Shown here one piece after another: positions 1-11,600 of a stretch of 64,000 nucleotides of DNA (positions are counted from its first letter, which is position 1; every line of letters starts with the position of its first letter). The notes beneath the pieces were generated by a model that worked only from the letters and a program-made list of their open reading frames with translations, did no database searches and was not told the origin of the DNA. The stretch is from Echinococcus granulosus (Eukaryota; Platyhelminthes; Cestoda; Cyclophyllidea; Taeniidae). The translations under genes were made by a program, and so were the position numbers. The stretch is taken from contig NW_020170415.1 in assembly GCF_000524195.1 (NCBI RefSeq), positions 124,001 through 188,000 on the forward strand, read 5' to 3'.

Positions 1-345
1 ATCGGTGGTACCCACATCTACTAAGAGGTGCATCTACTAAGTAGCTTACAATTAATTAAAAGTGAGTCAACGACTTGAACCGACTTTTTACGGCAGCTGA
101 AGTTAACCACACAGCCTGCGACAAATAGAAGGGTAACATGAAATTTGGCATGGCCCTCTGGCGTTTTTTGTTTTATTACGACGTGCCAGAAAAGCGTCCA
201 CATTCACGAAGGATACTTGCCTGCTCCACTTTTTACCATTACTTGGCAGCTATCCGTTAAATATTAATTTTTGCCAGAAGCTCGATTTGTTTTAACGAGA
301 GATGAAAAAATCTTTGATGTTTTCTTTAGCAAATTAGCACTCAGG
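1..345. other. Left-edge intergenic DNA
   Basis: No reading frame, splice pattern or RNA gene could be supported here. Only short chance frames are present. Confidence 0.6.
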
Positions 346-510
346 TGTCGTGGCGACCCGAGACCTCTTGAAGACGGAGGGGCCGAGTGGGGAAGTAACA
401 CAGCGGAAGTACACCAGCGGCACCTTCGACGCCTGCGTAACCGAATTGAGGCGTTAAACAAACAATCAGTGTACTACAGTCCTTCCTCATTCCCTCTCTA
501 GGACGTCGTA
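346..510 (+). repeat. Degenerate LTR fragment of the TRIM-like element (copy 1)
   Basis: It shares the diagnostic blocks of the other copies: GACCCGAGACCTCTTGAAGA at the left, an AGCGGAAGTAC block in the middle, and GTTAAACAAACAATC at the right. The central part holding the palindromic GGCATGGCCC block is missing. It is a relic, not a full LTR. Borders are approximate. Confidence 0.6.
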
Positions 511-1198
511 TTGCGTATGCTTACACAAAGGGTGATGGAGCAATGAACCAAACGCCACCAAGATGGTGGTTAAAAGGCGCGGGGATTAAAAGTCCTGTGC
601 AGTTTAAATCAACCATCAACTCAAGTATCGCGAAAGTTCCTTGATTTAAGTCTGAAAAGATTCCCATGTTAGTTTTCGTAGCATTCATTTGTTATTTGGT
701 TATAATCGACAATAGTCCTTTGAAATAAATCTGATTATTGACGGAGTACTAGAGTCCACATGGTTTTGAATACGCTTTAATGATATTCGAGGATAATGTG
801 AATTATTCTTAGCAGGAACTACAGTTGGAACGTCTGCTTGTGGCGTCACGGATACGTGATGCGTTTGTTATTAGGTTAAAAGACTGATTTTCAAATTATG
901 GCGAAATAGATGTGGGATGTTCCTGATCCGGTGCAAATTGTACTTCCTTAGTATTCGGAGAGCGAGTGAACGAAACTGAAAAGTTAATTATAATTAGTGT
1001 GTCTTGTTAGAACAATTGAATGTCTTGGCTTTGGCTGTCGATTATCTTCTGAGACCTTTGTGTTGAACGTATGAATGAATCAATCATAGGAAGGTCCAGT
1101 ATTTCGACTCTCCTTCGCGCTCCCATCCAGAATAACAACTCATTATTTAGTGCTTCTGTTTTAGTTGGTCTGCAAAGCTATCAGATCTTACCATTGAC
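511..1198. other. Intergenic DNA, nothing recognised
   Basis: AT-rich sequence with stops in all frames at short intervals. No supported feature. Confidence 0.6.
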
Positions 1199-1415
1199 AG
1201 GTGTAGCGTCCTGAGACTCCTTGAAGACGAAAGAAGACAAAATACGCGGGCAGAACATATATTCAGCGCAGAGGAGGTGTCTGGGCTATTGGCATGGCCC
1301 AAAAGGGCCAGCCCACCCAGCAAGGTACAAGAGGGCTAATTAAAAGTACAAAAGTGGCGCCTCACCAATACCGAGGGATAAACCACTATCGTATCACACA
1401 GGCACCCTCATAAAT
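1199..1415 (+). repeat. Solo LTR of the TRIM-like element (copy 2)
   Basis: It begins near TGTAGCGTCCTGAGACTCC, continues through GAAGACGAAAGAAGACA, then a GGCATGGCCCAAAAGGGCC palindromic block, and ends near the CACAGGCACCC block. Block order and spacing match the other copies. No internal region or second LTR follows, so it reads as a solo LTR. Borders are approximate. Confidence 0.75.
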
Positions 1416-1801
1416 CTAACTTTCATTTGTGGAGGTGGATTAATCTGTCATGACCTTATTTCACTAAGGTAGATTGCAGAACCCAGAGCCCTCTTAAGTG
1501 CTTCAACTTTGAATGCAACAAGATCATTTGGGAGGGAGTGGTGCCTCCTGATTGGACGCATAACCTTTGGGCAAAGTCTGGAAAAATTCAGAGCTTTGCA
1601 CACAGGCATTTTATCTGCCTCTTTCGTAGCAAATAAGTTGTTTCAATGCGGCAGTTTGCGCCACTTTTATGAACTAGGCTTGTTTTTAGGGTCTACCACT
1701 TCAAGTAAGCAGCTCTCCACTTCCCAAGGTTTACATTAATTCTTTTTTATGTTCTCTCGGTGTCTGATTTTAAGTTCGTCTGCCTATATCATTTTCCCTA
1801 C
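1416..1801. other. Intergenic DNA between two solo LTRs
   Basis: A 76-codon open frame lies here, but it has no recognisable domain or flanking splice pattern. I do not support it as a gene. Confidence 0.5.
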
Positions 1802-1998
1802 TGTAGAGTCTCGAGACTTCCCTGAAGACGAAAGCCATAATAGCAGAGCAGAATACGTATTTTCGACGTATGGAAGAACATGAAGGTAATGGCATGGTCC
1901 TAGGACCAAACCGCCCGGCGGCGGTGCCATGGTGGAGCCCTTAAGTGGCCCGTTATCAAAACCGTAATGCGCCGATATTCAAAGGCAACTGAGGGTTA
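1802..1998 (+). repeat. Solo LTR of the TRIM-like element (copy 3)
   Basis: It starts TGTAGAGTCTCGAGACTTCC, followed by the CCTGAAGACGAAAG block, the GGCATGGTCC palindromic block and a GGAGCCCTTAAGTG block. It has the same orientation as copy 2, about 400 bp upstream. No internal region is attached. Confidence 0.75.
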
Positions 1999-2609
1999 AA
2001 TACTGAATTTGACTCCAAGTCACCAATGATTTTCCGAATCCTAAAAATAATTCGCATCGCGTAGTTACTTACCCAACTTCGTTTAACTTACTTCCAATAT
2101 ATGGGAAGGTAATGTGCCTCTGCATATTTGCATTTAATTTACGGCTTAGTATTTTATCGTCTCTTCCTAGCTCAGGTTGTTTCTTCCCTACTTCTCACCT
2201 GCAATTCCGATTTTAACTGAAGTCGATTGTTTCCCAACTACGGGTTAGAGGATATTACTAATGGGGGCTACCACCAACTGAATCATCCTGACTCCTTGTT
2301 CCTGTAATTTTAAGGTCCAGCTACTCTAACAATTGTCCAATTTGATTTGGTTACTTATGCTTTTCTTCATACAACATCTGCCCAGTGTCCGATGCCCCAC
2401 ATTCTGGAATTTCCAACGTTGCATTCTTTCAATAACTCAGATGTTGACCCTCTGCTGTCTTTTAGGTTTCCCTTTGCGCTAAAGAATTCACTAACTCTTC
2501 TCCAGTTGTGTAAAAGGGAAGGGGCGCAGAAATTGTGTATCTTTTCAGAAGACACATAAAGGAAAATTACAACGATCAGATGCCTTCGTAGAACTCCACC
2601 CGCATTCGG
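1999..2609. other. Intergenic DNA downstream of GCH1
   Basis: This holds the 3' flank of the minus-strand GTP cyclohydrolase gene. Short open frames at 2347-2559 overlap on both strands and show no domain, so they are not supported. Confidence 0.5.
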
Positions 2610-3536
2610 TTAGTTCTTGCCAATCATCATTAAAAACTCGTGTCGGTACTTTGCATCTTCCTCCATCTCACCCATCATCACCGAGGTTACAGTAAATGCA
2701 TTGACCTTTTGAACTCCACGCATCACCATGCACATATGGGTGGCCTCTACTACCACACCCACACCACGAGGTCGAAGCGCGGCCATCATCGCCTCGGCGA
2801 TCTGGCGTGTCAGCCGCTCCTGTACTTGCAGACGTCGTGAAAACACCTCCACGATCCTTGCAATCTTACTCAAACCAATCACCTTTCCATTGGGCAGATA
2901 GCCCACCGATACTCGTCCCATGAATGGGATCATATGGTGTTCACACATGGAAAACATCTCGATGTCTCGCACCACCACAAGTTTGCCATGGTTTTCGTCA
3001 AAAATTGCGTCATTTAGAACGTCACTCACTCTTTCTCCATAACCCTTTGTGAAATAGAGTAGTGCCTTGGCTGCTCTCTCGGGGGTCTTTAGCAGCCCGG
3101 GACGTTGAACATTCTCACCCACTGCGGCGAGAATGTTTGCGTAGGCTTCCACCAATTGATCCAGACGATGGGCTTGAACCAAGGTGGGATTTAGATCACG
3201 CTGTATGCCGACAAGCTTAAAAGAGGAGGAGGAGACCACTCCGCCTGATTTTTCCGATCTGTTGGAATCGAGGCTTTCTTGACTCGAACGCATGGTGGTG
3301 TCGGCTTTCCTCTGAGATTCGGCTTTGTGAAGGTTTCGTGAGTTAAAACGGCCATCAAAAGGCAATACGTACACCAAACTCGTCGTCGTTTCACCTCGCT
3401 TAAAGCACTGGTGGCGCTTCAACATGTCATCATGTGGAACCGCGATTTGCTGGTCAATAGCAGCAGCTTCGACTGGATCAGTTGACTCATATTCGTGGAA
3501 CATTTTAAGCACATGCAGAACAGAGTAGCGCAGCAT
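2610..3536 (-). CDS. GCH1: GTP cyclohydrolase I, single exon, intact
   Basis: A 308-residue protein that converts GTP to 7,8-dihydroneopterin triphosphate, the committed step of tetrahydrobiopterin synthesis; in animals that cofactor serves aromatic amino-acid hydroxylases making serotonin and catecholamines. The C-terminal ~190 residues carry the family hallmarks: the zinc-ligand block CEHH at 198-201 (Cys198, His201), [19 protein letters not shown] near 212-230, [14 protein letters not shown] near 233-246, [13 protein letters not shown] with third zinc ligand Cys269, and [10 protein letters not shown]. The first ~115 residues are not conserved, making it longer than human GCH1 (250 residues). 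The gene is uninterrupted, and a good splice acceptor (TTTCAG) ends 9 nt upstream of the ATG, suggesting a 5'-UTR intron or a spliced-leader site. The first ATG after that acceptor was taken as start; an internal Met is possible. Confidence 0.96.
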   Translation of the reverse strand: MLRYSVLHVLKMFHEYESTDPVEAAAIDQQIAVPHDDMLKRHQCFKRGETTTSLVYVLPFDGRFNSRNLHKAESQRKADTTMRSSQESLDSNRSEKSGGVVSSSSFKLVGIQRDLNPTLVQAHRLDQLVEAYANILAAVGENVQRPGLLKTPERAAKALLYFTKGYGERVSDVLNDAIFDENHGKLVVVRDIEMFSMCEHHMIPFMGRVSVGYLPNGKVIGLSKIARIVEVFSRRLQVQERLTRQIAEAMMAALRPRGVGVVVEATHMCMVMRGVQKVNAFTVTSVMMGEMEEDAKYRHEFLMMIGKN

Positions 3537-5500
3537 ATCGGTGGACTGAAATTACACAATTTACCGCTAAAAGCAGCGAAAGAGTGTTAGCGATTACTCT
3601 TTAAGGAGGATACATATTGCATTGTGGTGGTTTTTTTAACTCGTGAAGTGCCTTGTCGCTATTTTTAGCTCCCTCACGTTTCAGCTCTATTCCCATGCGG
3701 TTATTATTACCCACTTAAGCCCCACCAGCATTCCACTGCAAATCAGCAGCCTTACTGGACACCATCAAGCTGTGATGCTTTGGAGTCTAATTATTGACAT
3801 TATGACAAGAAGTATCTATCATAGGTCAAGACTTGGAGCGTTTCTCGGAAAAAAGCGCCCAATTTCTTAGGGTTTACTAAAGCTGAAAGCGTTTGCATCA
3901 TCCAAGCTTACTGTTCCCTGTTCTAACTAGCTGAAAAATTCTCATAAATGTCTTCTTTAGTAAGCATTAAGATAAATTTCAAGACGTGTAACTGCAGGTT
4001 CAAAGATTTCAGTGAAGGAGGAGAGCCCTAGCCATTCCCTGGAATTAATTCACCTATGACCGATGGCGGTCTGGTCTGATGGATTTTACTTTATAATTCG
4101 AAGGTTATGAAAGATCTGTTAACTTACTCTGTCCAAGGCGGCCACGGTTACGAGTCTTGCTGCCTGTTGTAATCGGGTTTTTATGGGGAGTTCTCAAGTG
4201 TTCGACCAATGAGAAAGCGCTTGTAATGGTCACTTACAAAGTCCATTGAGTCTGGCCAGTCACAGTAAGCCGCCACGCCACATGGATTTTAGCCCGGTTT
4301 TAGTGATACACTGTTTTGATGGATGGATTAAGACTACCGCCCTCACCACACAGATGCGATCTAAAGTATTCTCTTTTTGAGGTAAGTCAATTTAGGGCAA
4401 CTACGGAATCCCAATTCGTCTGAAGGATGCATGTTTCGGGAGCGCCGGGCCGATTAACTCCACTTTCCCATGCTGATGCTTATCGCAACTAAACGCATTC
4501 ACAACGGAAACAAAGAAGACTAATTTACATAGCGATGGCTTATATCTCGTTTTCTGATAGGCAGGCCGAAGTTTTAAAGGTGAAACTATGACAGTAAGCG
4601 CCCATCGTCTCCGTATATGGGTTTAGAAATTGAGTAATTCATTTGATAGCTCTGTAAGGATTGCCTTATGCTTTCTAGGCCAAAGTTTGATTCAGAAATC
4701 ACACATTTGATGGTTGAGCATCAAATGTGGCATCGAAGGAGCTGCGTAAGCTCTCTACATTTAACAAAGACGAGGATTTCAGTGGCTCAAGTTTCATACC
4801 TCAGTCAAATAAATGAAATGGGAAGGAAAACAAAATATATAACGGTTGATACTATCGATAGGATAATAAAACAAGTACACAATGATGGACTAACTACCAG
4901 CAAGTTTCTGATGTCCAACACCAAAGTTCCTCCACTTTCAAGTAGCACAGGTGCCAGTCTGGATTTTGTGGTTTACGACTGATGAGATGATATCCTTACC
5001 TCATTTCTCCCCCACACAAAACAAGATGCGAGTTTACTCAGCGCCACTGGCATTGCGTCCAAATGAGGGTAAAATGTGGTGGCAAGAACTCCGGTGATGG
5101 CATTATCCATCCCCTGACTCCATTACGGTCCTCTAATTCGCAGGGGATTATCGAAGTCGCAGTGGGAAGATTGCAGTTAGGCCTTATAGCCCCTCATATG
5201 TGGGCGTTGGGCATTTTGAGCCTAAAAACTGGAGCTTCTCAGAACTTCAATTGCCTAAATTGTGATGAAAAAAAATGACTACTACTCCCCTAATCGCACA
5301 AGCAGAAATAAACAACATTCTGGTTTTCATTGAATTTTCGTAGTTTCCTGTGCTGGAGAACGCAGACGCAGACTCTTTGAGAATCACCAGACCCGTTTTT
5401 AGTGACGTGATTGCATTGGCAATGCTCACTGGGCTGGATTTTATGTGCAGCCTTAGCAGCTCGTCGATGTGTGCGTACGCAGGAGACCTTATGAACCAAT
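3537..5500. other. Intergenic region between divergent GCH1 and iGluR copy A
   Basis: About 2 kb separating two genes that point away from each other, so promoters for both are expected here. A 104-codon open frame at 4668-4982 has no recognisable domain and no flanking splice signals. Nothing else is supported. Confidence 0.5.
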
Positions 5501-5504
5501 GACC

Positions 5505-5631
5505 TTGAGTGGTAGTGTGAACCAATCGGACGCGAGTGTGCAAGCGCATGCGAGTTTGGACGCAGGTGCTTAAAACACGATGTGTGAGTAAGACGTATGG
5601 GTATTGCCAAACCGTGCAGACTGAGGTAAAG
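5505..5631 (+). promoter_or_regulatory. Proximal promoter/5' UTR of iGluR copy A, conserved with copy B
   Basis: Directly upstream of the ATG, an ACCAATC box (CCAAT-like) is followed by a GAGTTTGGACGCAGGTGCT block. The copy B upstream region has the same ACCAATC box and GGGTTTGGACGTAGGCGCT at similar distances. Most other non-coding DNA of the pair no longer aligns, so retention suggests a shared control element. No mapped start site supports it. Confidence 0.4.
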
Positions 5632-8600
5632 ATGGGTCTCTTCAGAGTCATTTTCATCTTTGCCCTTTTGGCTCCGCGCAAGTCCACACAATCCGTTGTC
5701 AAGTCCATACGTAAGACTAGAAGCCATTTGTTTATTTATTTCCCAAATCATGCCTTTTTTTGTAGTGCAACAGACCGATTAATGAGCCGCAAATTGCACG
5801 AAATTTGATTAAAAATACACACAAAATTAATATTACATGGATGTTAAGCAATTTTATTGGGTATACGGTTTTCCAATTACATCTTCAACAAATATAGCTT
5901 ATGTTCGAATCGGAGTGGGACTTCTGGTTTTATATTACAATTTGTAAAAAAACAACCAACTTTGTGAAGTAGATATTGCGATCTTCCCGTGACACAGTCA
6001 CCCGCTGCATCTACATTCGCAATTATTTCCACCTTTACACTTGCCAACATCGCAATGCCACCTACTCAGAAGTTTCACCGTCAACAGATTTGTCAGTACG
6101 ACCTGACAGTGAAGCCTATAGCAACTTGCTCCACTTCCTGCTCAACCATAACCTCGAACTGGCCTGGTGTCCAGTGCGAGGAGTGCGCCAACTCCTCCAA
6201 TTCGCAAACGTGTGTTTAGGAGTGATAGTGTGGTGCTGGCGCACAAATTGAGTTCGTTCCTGTGCGGATGCACGACAGATTATGAGAGTAGGAGGATTAG
6301 GTGTCCAAAACGAGAGGACTGTTGTGCACACTGTCTGAATGCTCATTCACAGGAAAGCCTGCAGTGCTTTGAGTTACAGTAGTGTGATCAGGGTTGTTAC
6401 CGTCGTGCGGGCGCTTGTCCGGACGAGCACCCTTCATTTGGCGAATGTATGATGTAGGAAATTGTAATAGGTGCCACTAAGTCAGAGTGTCTTATTGGTA
6501 AGCAGCACAAAGGCTGAGCATTTTGTCACGGTGTCGTGTCGTGTCGGTTGTGTTGTGTTTTGTCGGTTGTGACGCACTATGTTTGGAGTTCGCTGTGGAC
6601 ACCAGCGTCCGTGGTTTTTGCGCCCTCGTTGGCAGGAGACTGACCACTGCATCAGCTTACACTGCACCACCTGCCATCTCGACTAATGGTGTCTACACCG
6701 ACTGCGGATATCTGGTTCTGCTCTATGGTAAAATCCTCTTCTGTTTCCCACCTCCCCTCACAGTATTGTAACCCATTCACAAGTCAATTCAAATAATGCT
6801 TTTGCTTTGAGTAGTTTCGTTTTTATTTCTGAAAACGAAAGTTCAGATTTCTAAAAAGTTGGGACTTGTATAGAAATAAATGTTTTGCAATCATTATAGA
6901 AGACATCCACTCACCTACTTAATTTTGATGCTTTTCCATCGTAACACAGCAATGATCGCAGCATAATTAGCTCATAAATGGTAAAAAGGATTTATTGTGT
7001 GCTACATTTTTAATGTTCTCTTGCATCGATCAAATGAATGTGACATTGTCCCTTCCTGGAGAACTGACGTGCGATTTGATGAAGGCGTCATCGGTCCCCC
7101 GAAAGGGTTTTGACCACCCCTAAGCGCTAGCATTAATTATAGTGCAAATTTCATGCCAAGTACTCGAACGATTCCTTTCTGTCTCAGTTTTTACAGATCC
7201 GAAATTGGACCCACAACGATGCTCTGCGTTGTTTTCATTGCTTCTCCAAAAGAAGGAGTTTTCAGACCTTCCCGTATCCGAAATCAGGCCCATGTTCCTT
7301 AACGAACTAAAGGTACCAGCGCCGAGAGCTAAATTGGAAAACCGTGAGTTCTTACACATTCCCATGTGTCGCATGCCCAAAATCACGCCAGGAGTAGAAA
7401 GTTTATGAAGCACGAACATCACAGCATATCTACAGGATCGTGCAGCAACATTTAACAGGCCGTATTTTTCCGTTTCCATAAATGTGGCAAAAGTCGAAAT
7501 GCTAATCTCCTCCACATACAGACATCTTTACTTATTATAGAGTTAAAAGTAATAAAGAATGAGACCATCTTCGTGGAAATTGGACCCGACTACTTCTACG
7601 GACCCTCATTCTTTCCGCCTGTGTGGAAGACAAACATGGCAGATATTAACAGAACTCGTTCGGTTGGCTTTGGCTTGAGTTCTGATGTGCAGAATAGTGT
7701 GATCGGAGCAGCTTTTGAACACCTCACCTCCCAAATCGGAATCGCCAAACTCGCCTACATCCTCGACAATAGGGGTTTGTGCAATATCTTATTAGTCCAC
7801 GAACTTCTTTTAAGTAGTTCTGGCAACAAAGGTAACAGAGTAAATACATGAAAAAGTCTAATTTTATACCCAACACGATCTAAGGGCCTCTGTAGAATGC
7901 GATTATTATCCCACCTCTCAACAATAGTCCCATCTATGGTGCAGTGACGAATGACTCCCTAAAAGGCTAGAAAGATTTCAAGAAAACTAAATCCTACTCA
8001 CCAATTGAACCTCTTCCTTTAACGCAGAAGGTGAAATTAGTCCCTTCGCTGGTAGGTTGTAAGTGCGTTCATGATAAGACCTCTATCGTAGACATTAGAA
8101 CGTTCCAATTCCTCAAGGGGACAGTGAATCAATTCCGTGTCTACCATCTATGTGACTTTGCCAACGTTGAGGGTGCTCTCAGCAAAATTCTCGTCGGCGG
8201 TGCCAATGTTTTAATTCTCAATGTAGCCCAGCAAGTCGCTCTGGAACTTCTACGCAAGGTAAGCGCTACTGACACCACATAAAGATATTAATGGCGCTTT
8301 TTAGGCGGAAGAGAAGAACATCCTTCAACATCCCTTCCATTGGCTTGTCTTCAATGCTGTACGTCTATCTCACCATGCAGTATGCTAAACAAGAACAATT
8401 AAGTAGTTTCCGGTAATGTAATCATGCCCTACTATGGTGGGTGAAGAGAGCTGGAGAGCACAAAATTTCTCCTTCCCACACGGTCACATGTCCTGTCCTT
8501 ACTGTTCTGGAGGTTATAAAAAGCATGGTTAAGTGATTCGGTATTTAGTTTTGCATTTAAATAACTAAACGCTTACCACAAACCATTTCAACCGAAATCT

Positions 8601-11600
8601 TGACGACAGTAGACTGATTAGGTAGTTCAAGTCCCTTTTTGACTTGACAGTAACAAAATAGTGCATCAATACAGGAAAATGGGACACAAATGACGTTTTA
8701 TTACTAAATAGGGGGTGACCCTATCTACGGAGGACTTCTACGTGTACGACACAAACTTCTTTGCTGTTGAATTCTCTACAAATGGCAAGCTTACCGACTT
8801 CACCGAACTGAGCGCCTTGCCAAAACCCATAACACCGAAAGATCTGATTTTTCGAGACATGGCTGTTGTGGGACTTCAGAAACTAGCAAAACTGCTCAAA
8901 AAAGACGTAAGTCCAACGGTAGGTACCGAATTGGATTCTTTGTTGCAAAAGCTAACTTTGAATAGTAAGACTAGCGGCGTCAAAGCGCGGACGGTAGTAA
9001 TGAAAGGCAAGTTTTGAACAAATGGCTTACCAACTTTTGTTTAATGGCGTTTGGGTGCAGTGGATTCCAAATGGTTACTTTAAAGGGCATTTCTCAAGCT
9101 GTAGTCGCCGATCCTTTACTTTATCCATTGTGGTCTCTATCTGGAACTCACTTGTGCCTGCCTAAGTAGGAATAAAGATCAACGTGTCAGGAGCTGGATT
9201 CCTCACTCACTTCACTGACCAATTTATTCCAAATTTTTACCATCACTGACGAGCTCAGCCCTTTTTCCAATAAGTTTGTCGTAAAGATATTGCAGCTTAA
9301 ACAACGGTGATCAAGTCAGAATGAGAATTCTGATATTAAATCACAATTTACAACATAACAATCGACATCGTGGAGTGTGTATTGCGTCCCTCTTCTGACA
9401 CAGTTGCCCGCTGCATCTACATTCGCAATTATTTCCACCTTTACACTTGCCAACATCGCAATGCCACCTACTCAGAAGTTTCACCGTCAACAGATTTGTC
9501 AGTACGACCTGACAGTGAAGCCTATAGCAACTTGCTCCACTTCCTGCTCAACCATAACCTCGAACTGGCCTGGTGTCCAGTGCGAGGAGTGCGCCAACTC
9601 CTCCAATTCGCAAACGTGTGTTTAGGAGTGATAGTGTGGTGCTGGCGCACAAATTGAGTTCGTTCCTGTGCGGATGCACGACAGATTATGAGAGTAGGAG
9701 GATTAGGTGTCCAAAACGAGAGGACTGTTGTGCACACTGTCTGAATGCTCATTCACAGGAAAGCCTGCAGTGCTTTGAGTTACAGTAGTGTGATCAGGGT
9801 TGTTACCGTCGTGCGGGCGCTTGTCCGGACCAGCACCCTTCATTTGGCGAATGTATGATGTAGGAAATTGTAATAGGTGCCACTAAGTCAGAGTGTCTTA
9901 CTGGTAAGCAGCACAGAGGCGGAGCGTTCCATCACGGTGTTGTGTCGATCGTGTTGTGTTTCGTTGGTTGTGGCGCACCGTGCTTGGAGTCTGCTGTGAA
10001 CGCGAGAAACCATGGTTTTTTTTACTTTGTTGACAGTAGACCAGTCGCCGAACCTCGCGCTGTTGAATGCAATCCATACCATCGTCGCCTAGCATCCTGC
10101 TTATCAGTGATTGCTCCGACTCGCGATAAGCAGCAACTGTTGCTTATTACTGCATGTAGCCGCTCCACGGTGAAATCCCTCTTTACAGTCGTGAAATATT
10201 AAGCCCTAATTGCCTAAAACTCTACTTGCTTTGCAACATTTCCAAAGTTACCCACCAAGAATAGAATTTGGCGGTCAGTAAAAGTTACAATTTGCATTTA
10301 AAATGGCTACAGTGATTCCTTTTCCAAATGGTAAAATTACATCCACCTTGCATGTTTTTAACCGCATGCCATGAACCGAAGTGTTCTTTCCATTTTAAAC
10401 GCATAGAATCGTGTTTTAGTTAAGGAATCCGGTGCCCCTTATTACGAGTACTGTGGATGATGTTGATGCGGAGAAATTGCAGCAAATATGGCACTTTTAC
10501 TCCTACATGGACTCAAAATTTGACTCGACAAGTGTAAGTTCATTTGCTTCTTCAATCAGCTTGCTGCCAACTTGACTTTGGCTATAGTTGCGGCCTCCCT
10601 CATAGCATTAGCACCAAACCATTCACTTCTCAATGAAATGCTTCTCATATTCAGTAACACGATGTTTAAAACCCTATTCACTCTCTGTCTTGCGCGTTTT
10701 CAAGCTATACAAGGTACAAATCTCCACCAACGGCTCAATTAGCGGAAATTTCCAGGCCCTGAAGCCTCCGCCAGAAAGAGGACTTTTGCTCAGTCGAATG
10801 AGGAGGAAACCCCTCCGCCTCGGCACAGTCGTAGTAAGAGATTAAATGTCCTTTCTCATACTGCTTACGTTACGTCAAGTAATCTTGCATTTCATAGCTC
10901 TTTCTACTTATACTTGGCGGTAGAGTTTAAATAGTAGGGAATACTATTGACGTGGCATTCAAGCAGCACAAAGCAAAATAGGCCTATCGGTGGCGCTGTT
11001 CTGCCATCTTAATGTCAACAAGTGCGTTTTATTAATCTTGAAAAAGACAGAAAGTGGTTGATGTGCATTAAGGTCAATAGAAGCATATCTTGCGACTTGT
11101 AAGATGACAAATGATGTGAACATGGCACGTGACTGTCTGTGTAACACAAGCTGGTTGTTATCAGAGGTTTAGCTCAAGCTCTGCCTTCTGAAGGTGTAGG
11201 TGTTTGTAAAACTCACAAGCAAGCGGCGATAAAGGTGAATGAATGAATTGGAAAGGAATGAATGAGCTTGATGGTTGACTTGTAGGTACCACCAGTGATA
11301 ACGGAGGAAATCGATGCGAACGGAGCTGTGACCTTAAGGGGAGCCGAAATTGTCTTAGCAAAGGAGCTTTTGGGGCGCTTGAATGTGTCCTACAACATCA
11401 CCGTCTTTGACACGAATTTTGGTGAAAAGGTGGATGGGCGGTGGACTAACATCTTCAGTCATCTTGAGCAATGGGTGAGTTCTCAAACAACTTCAAGATT
11501 TCATTATCTAATTGGGTCTTAAGATGTTTTCCGTGATCGTAGGATATAGACCTCCTAGTGGGTCCCTTCTCGGAGACGTGGGATCGAATGATCAGTTTTC

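Noticed and set aside
5247..5751. Two overlapping 153-codon minus-strand frames
   Set aside because: They overlap each other and the signal-peptide exon of iGluR A on the opposite strand. No family match.
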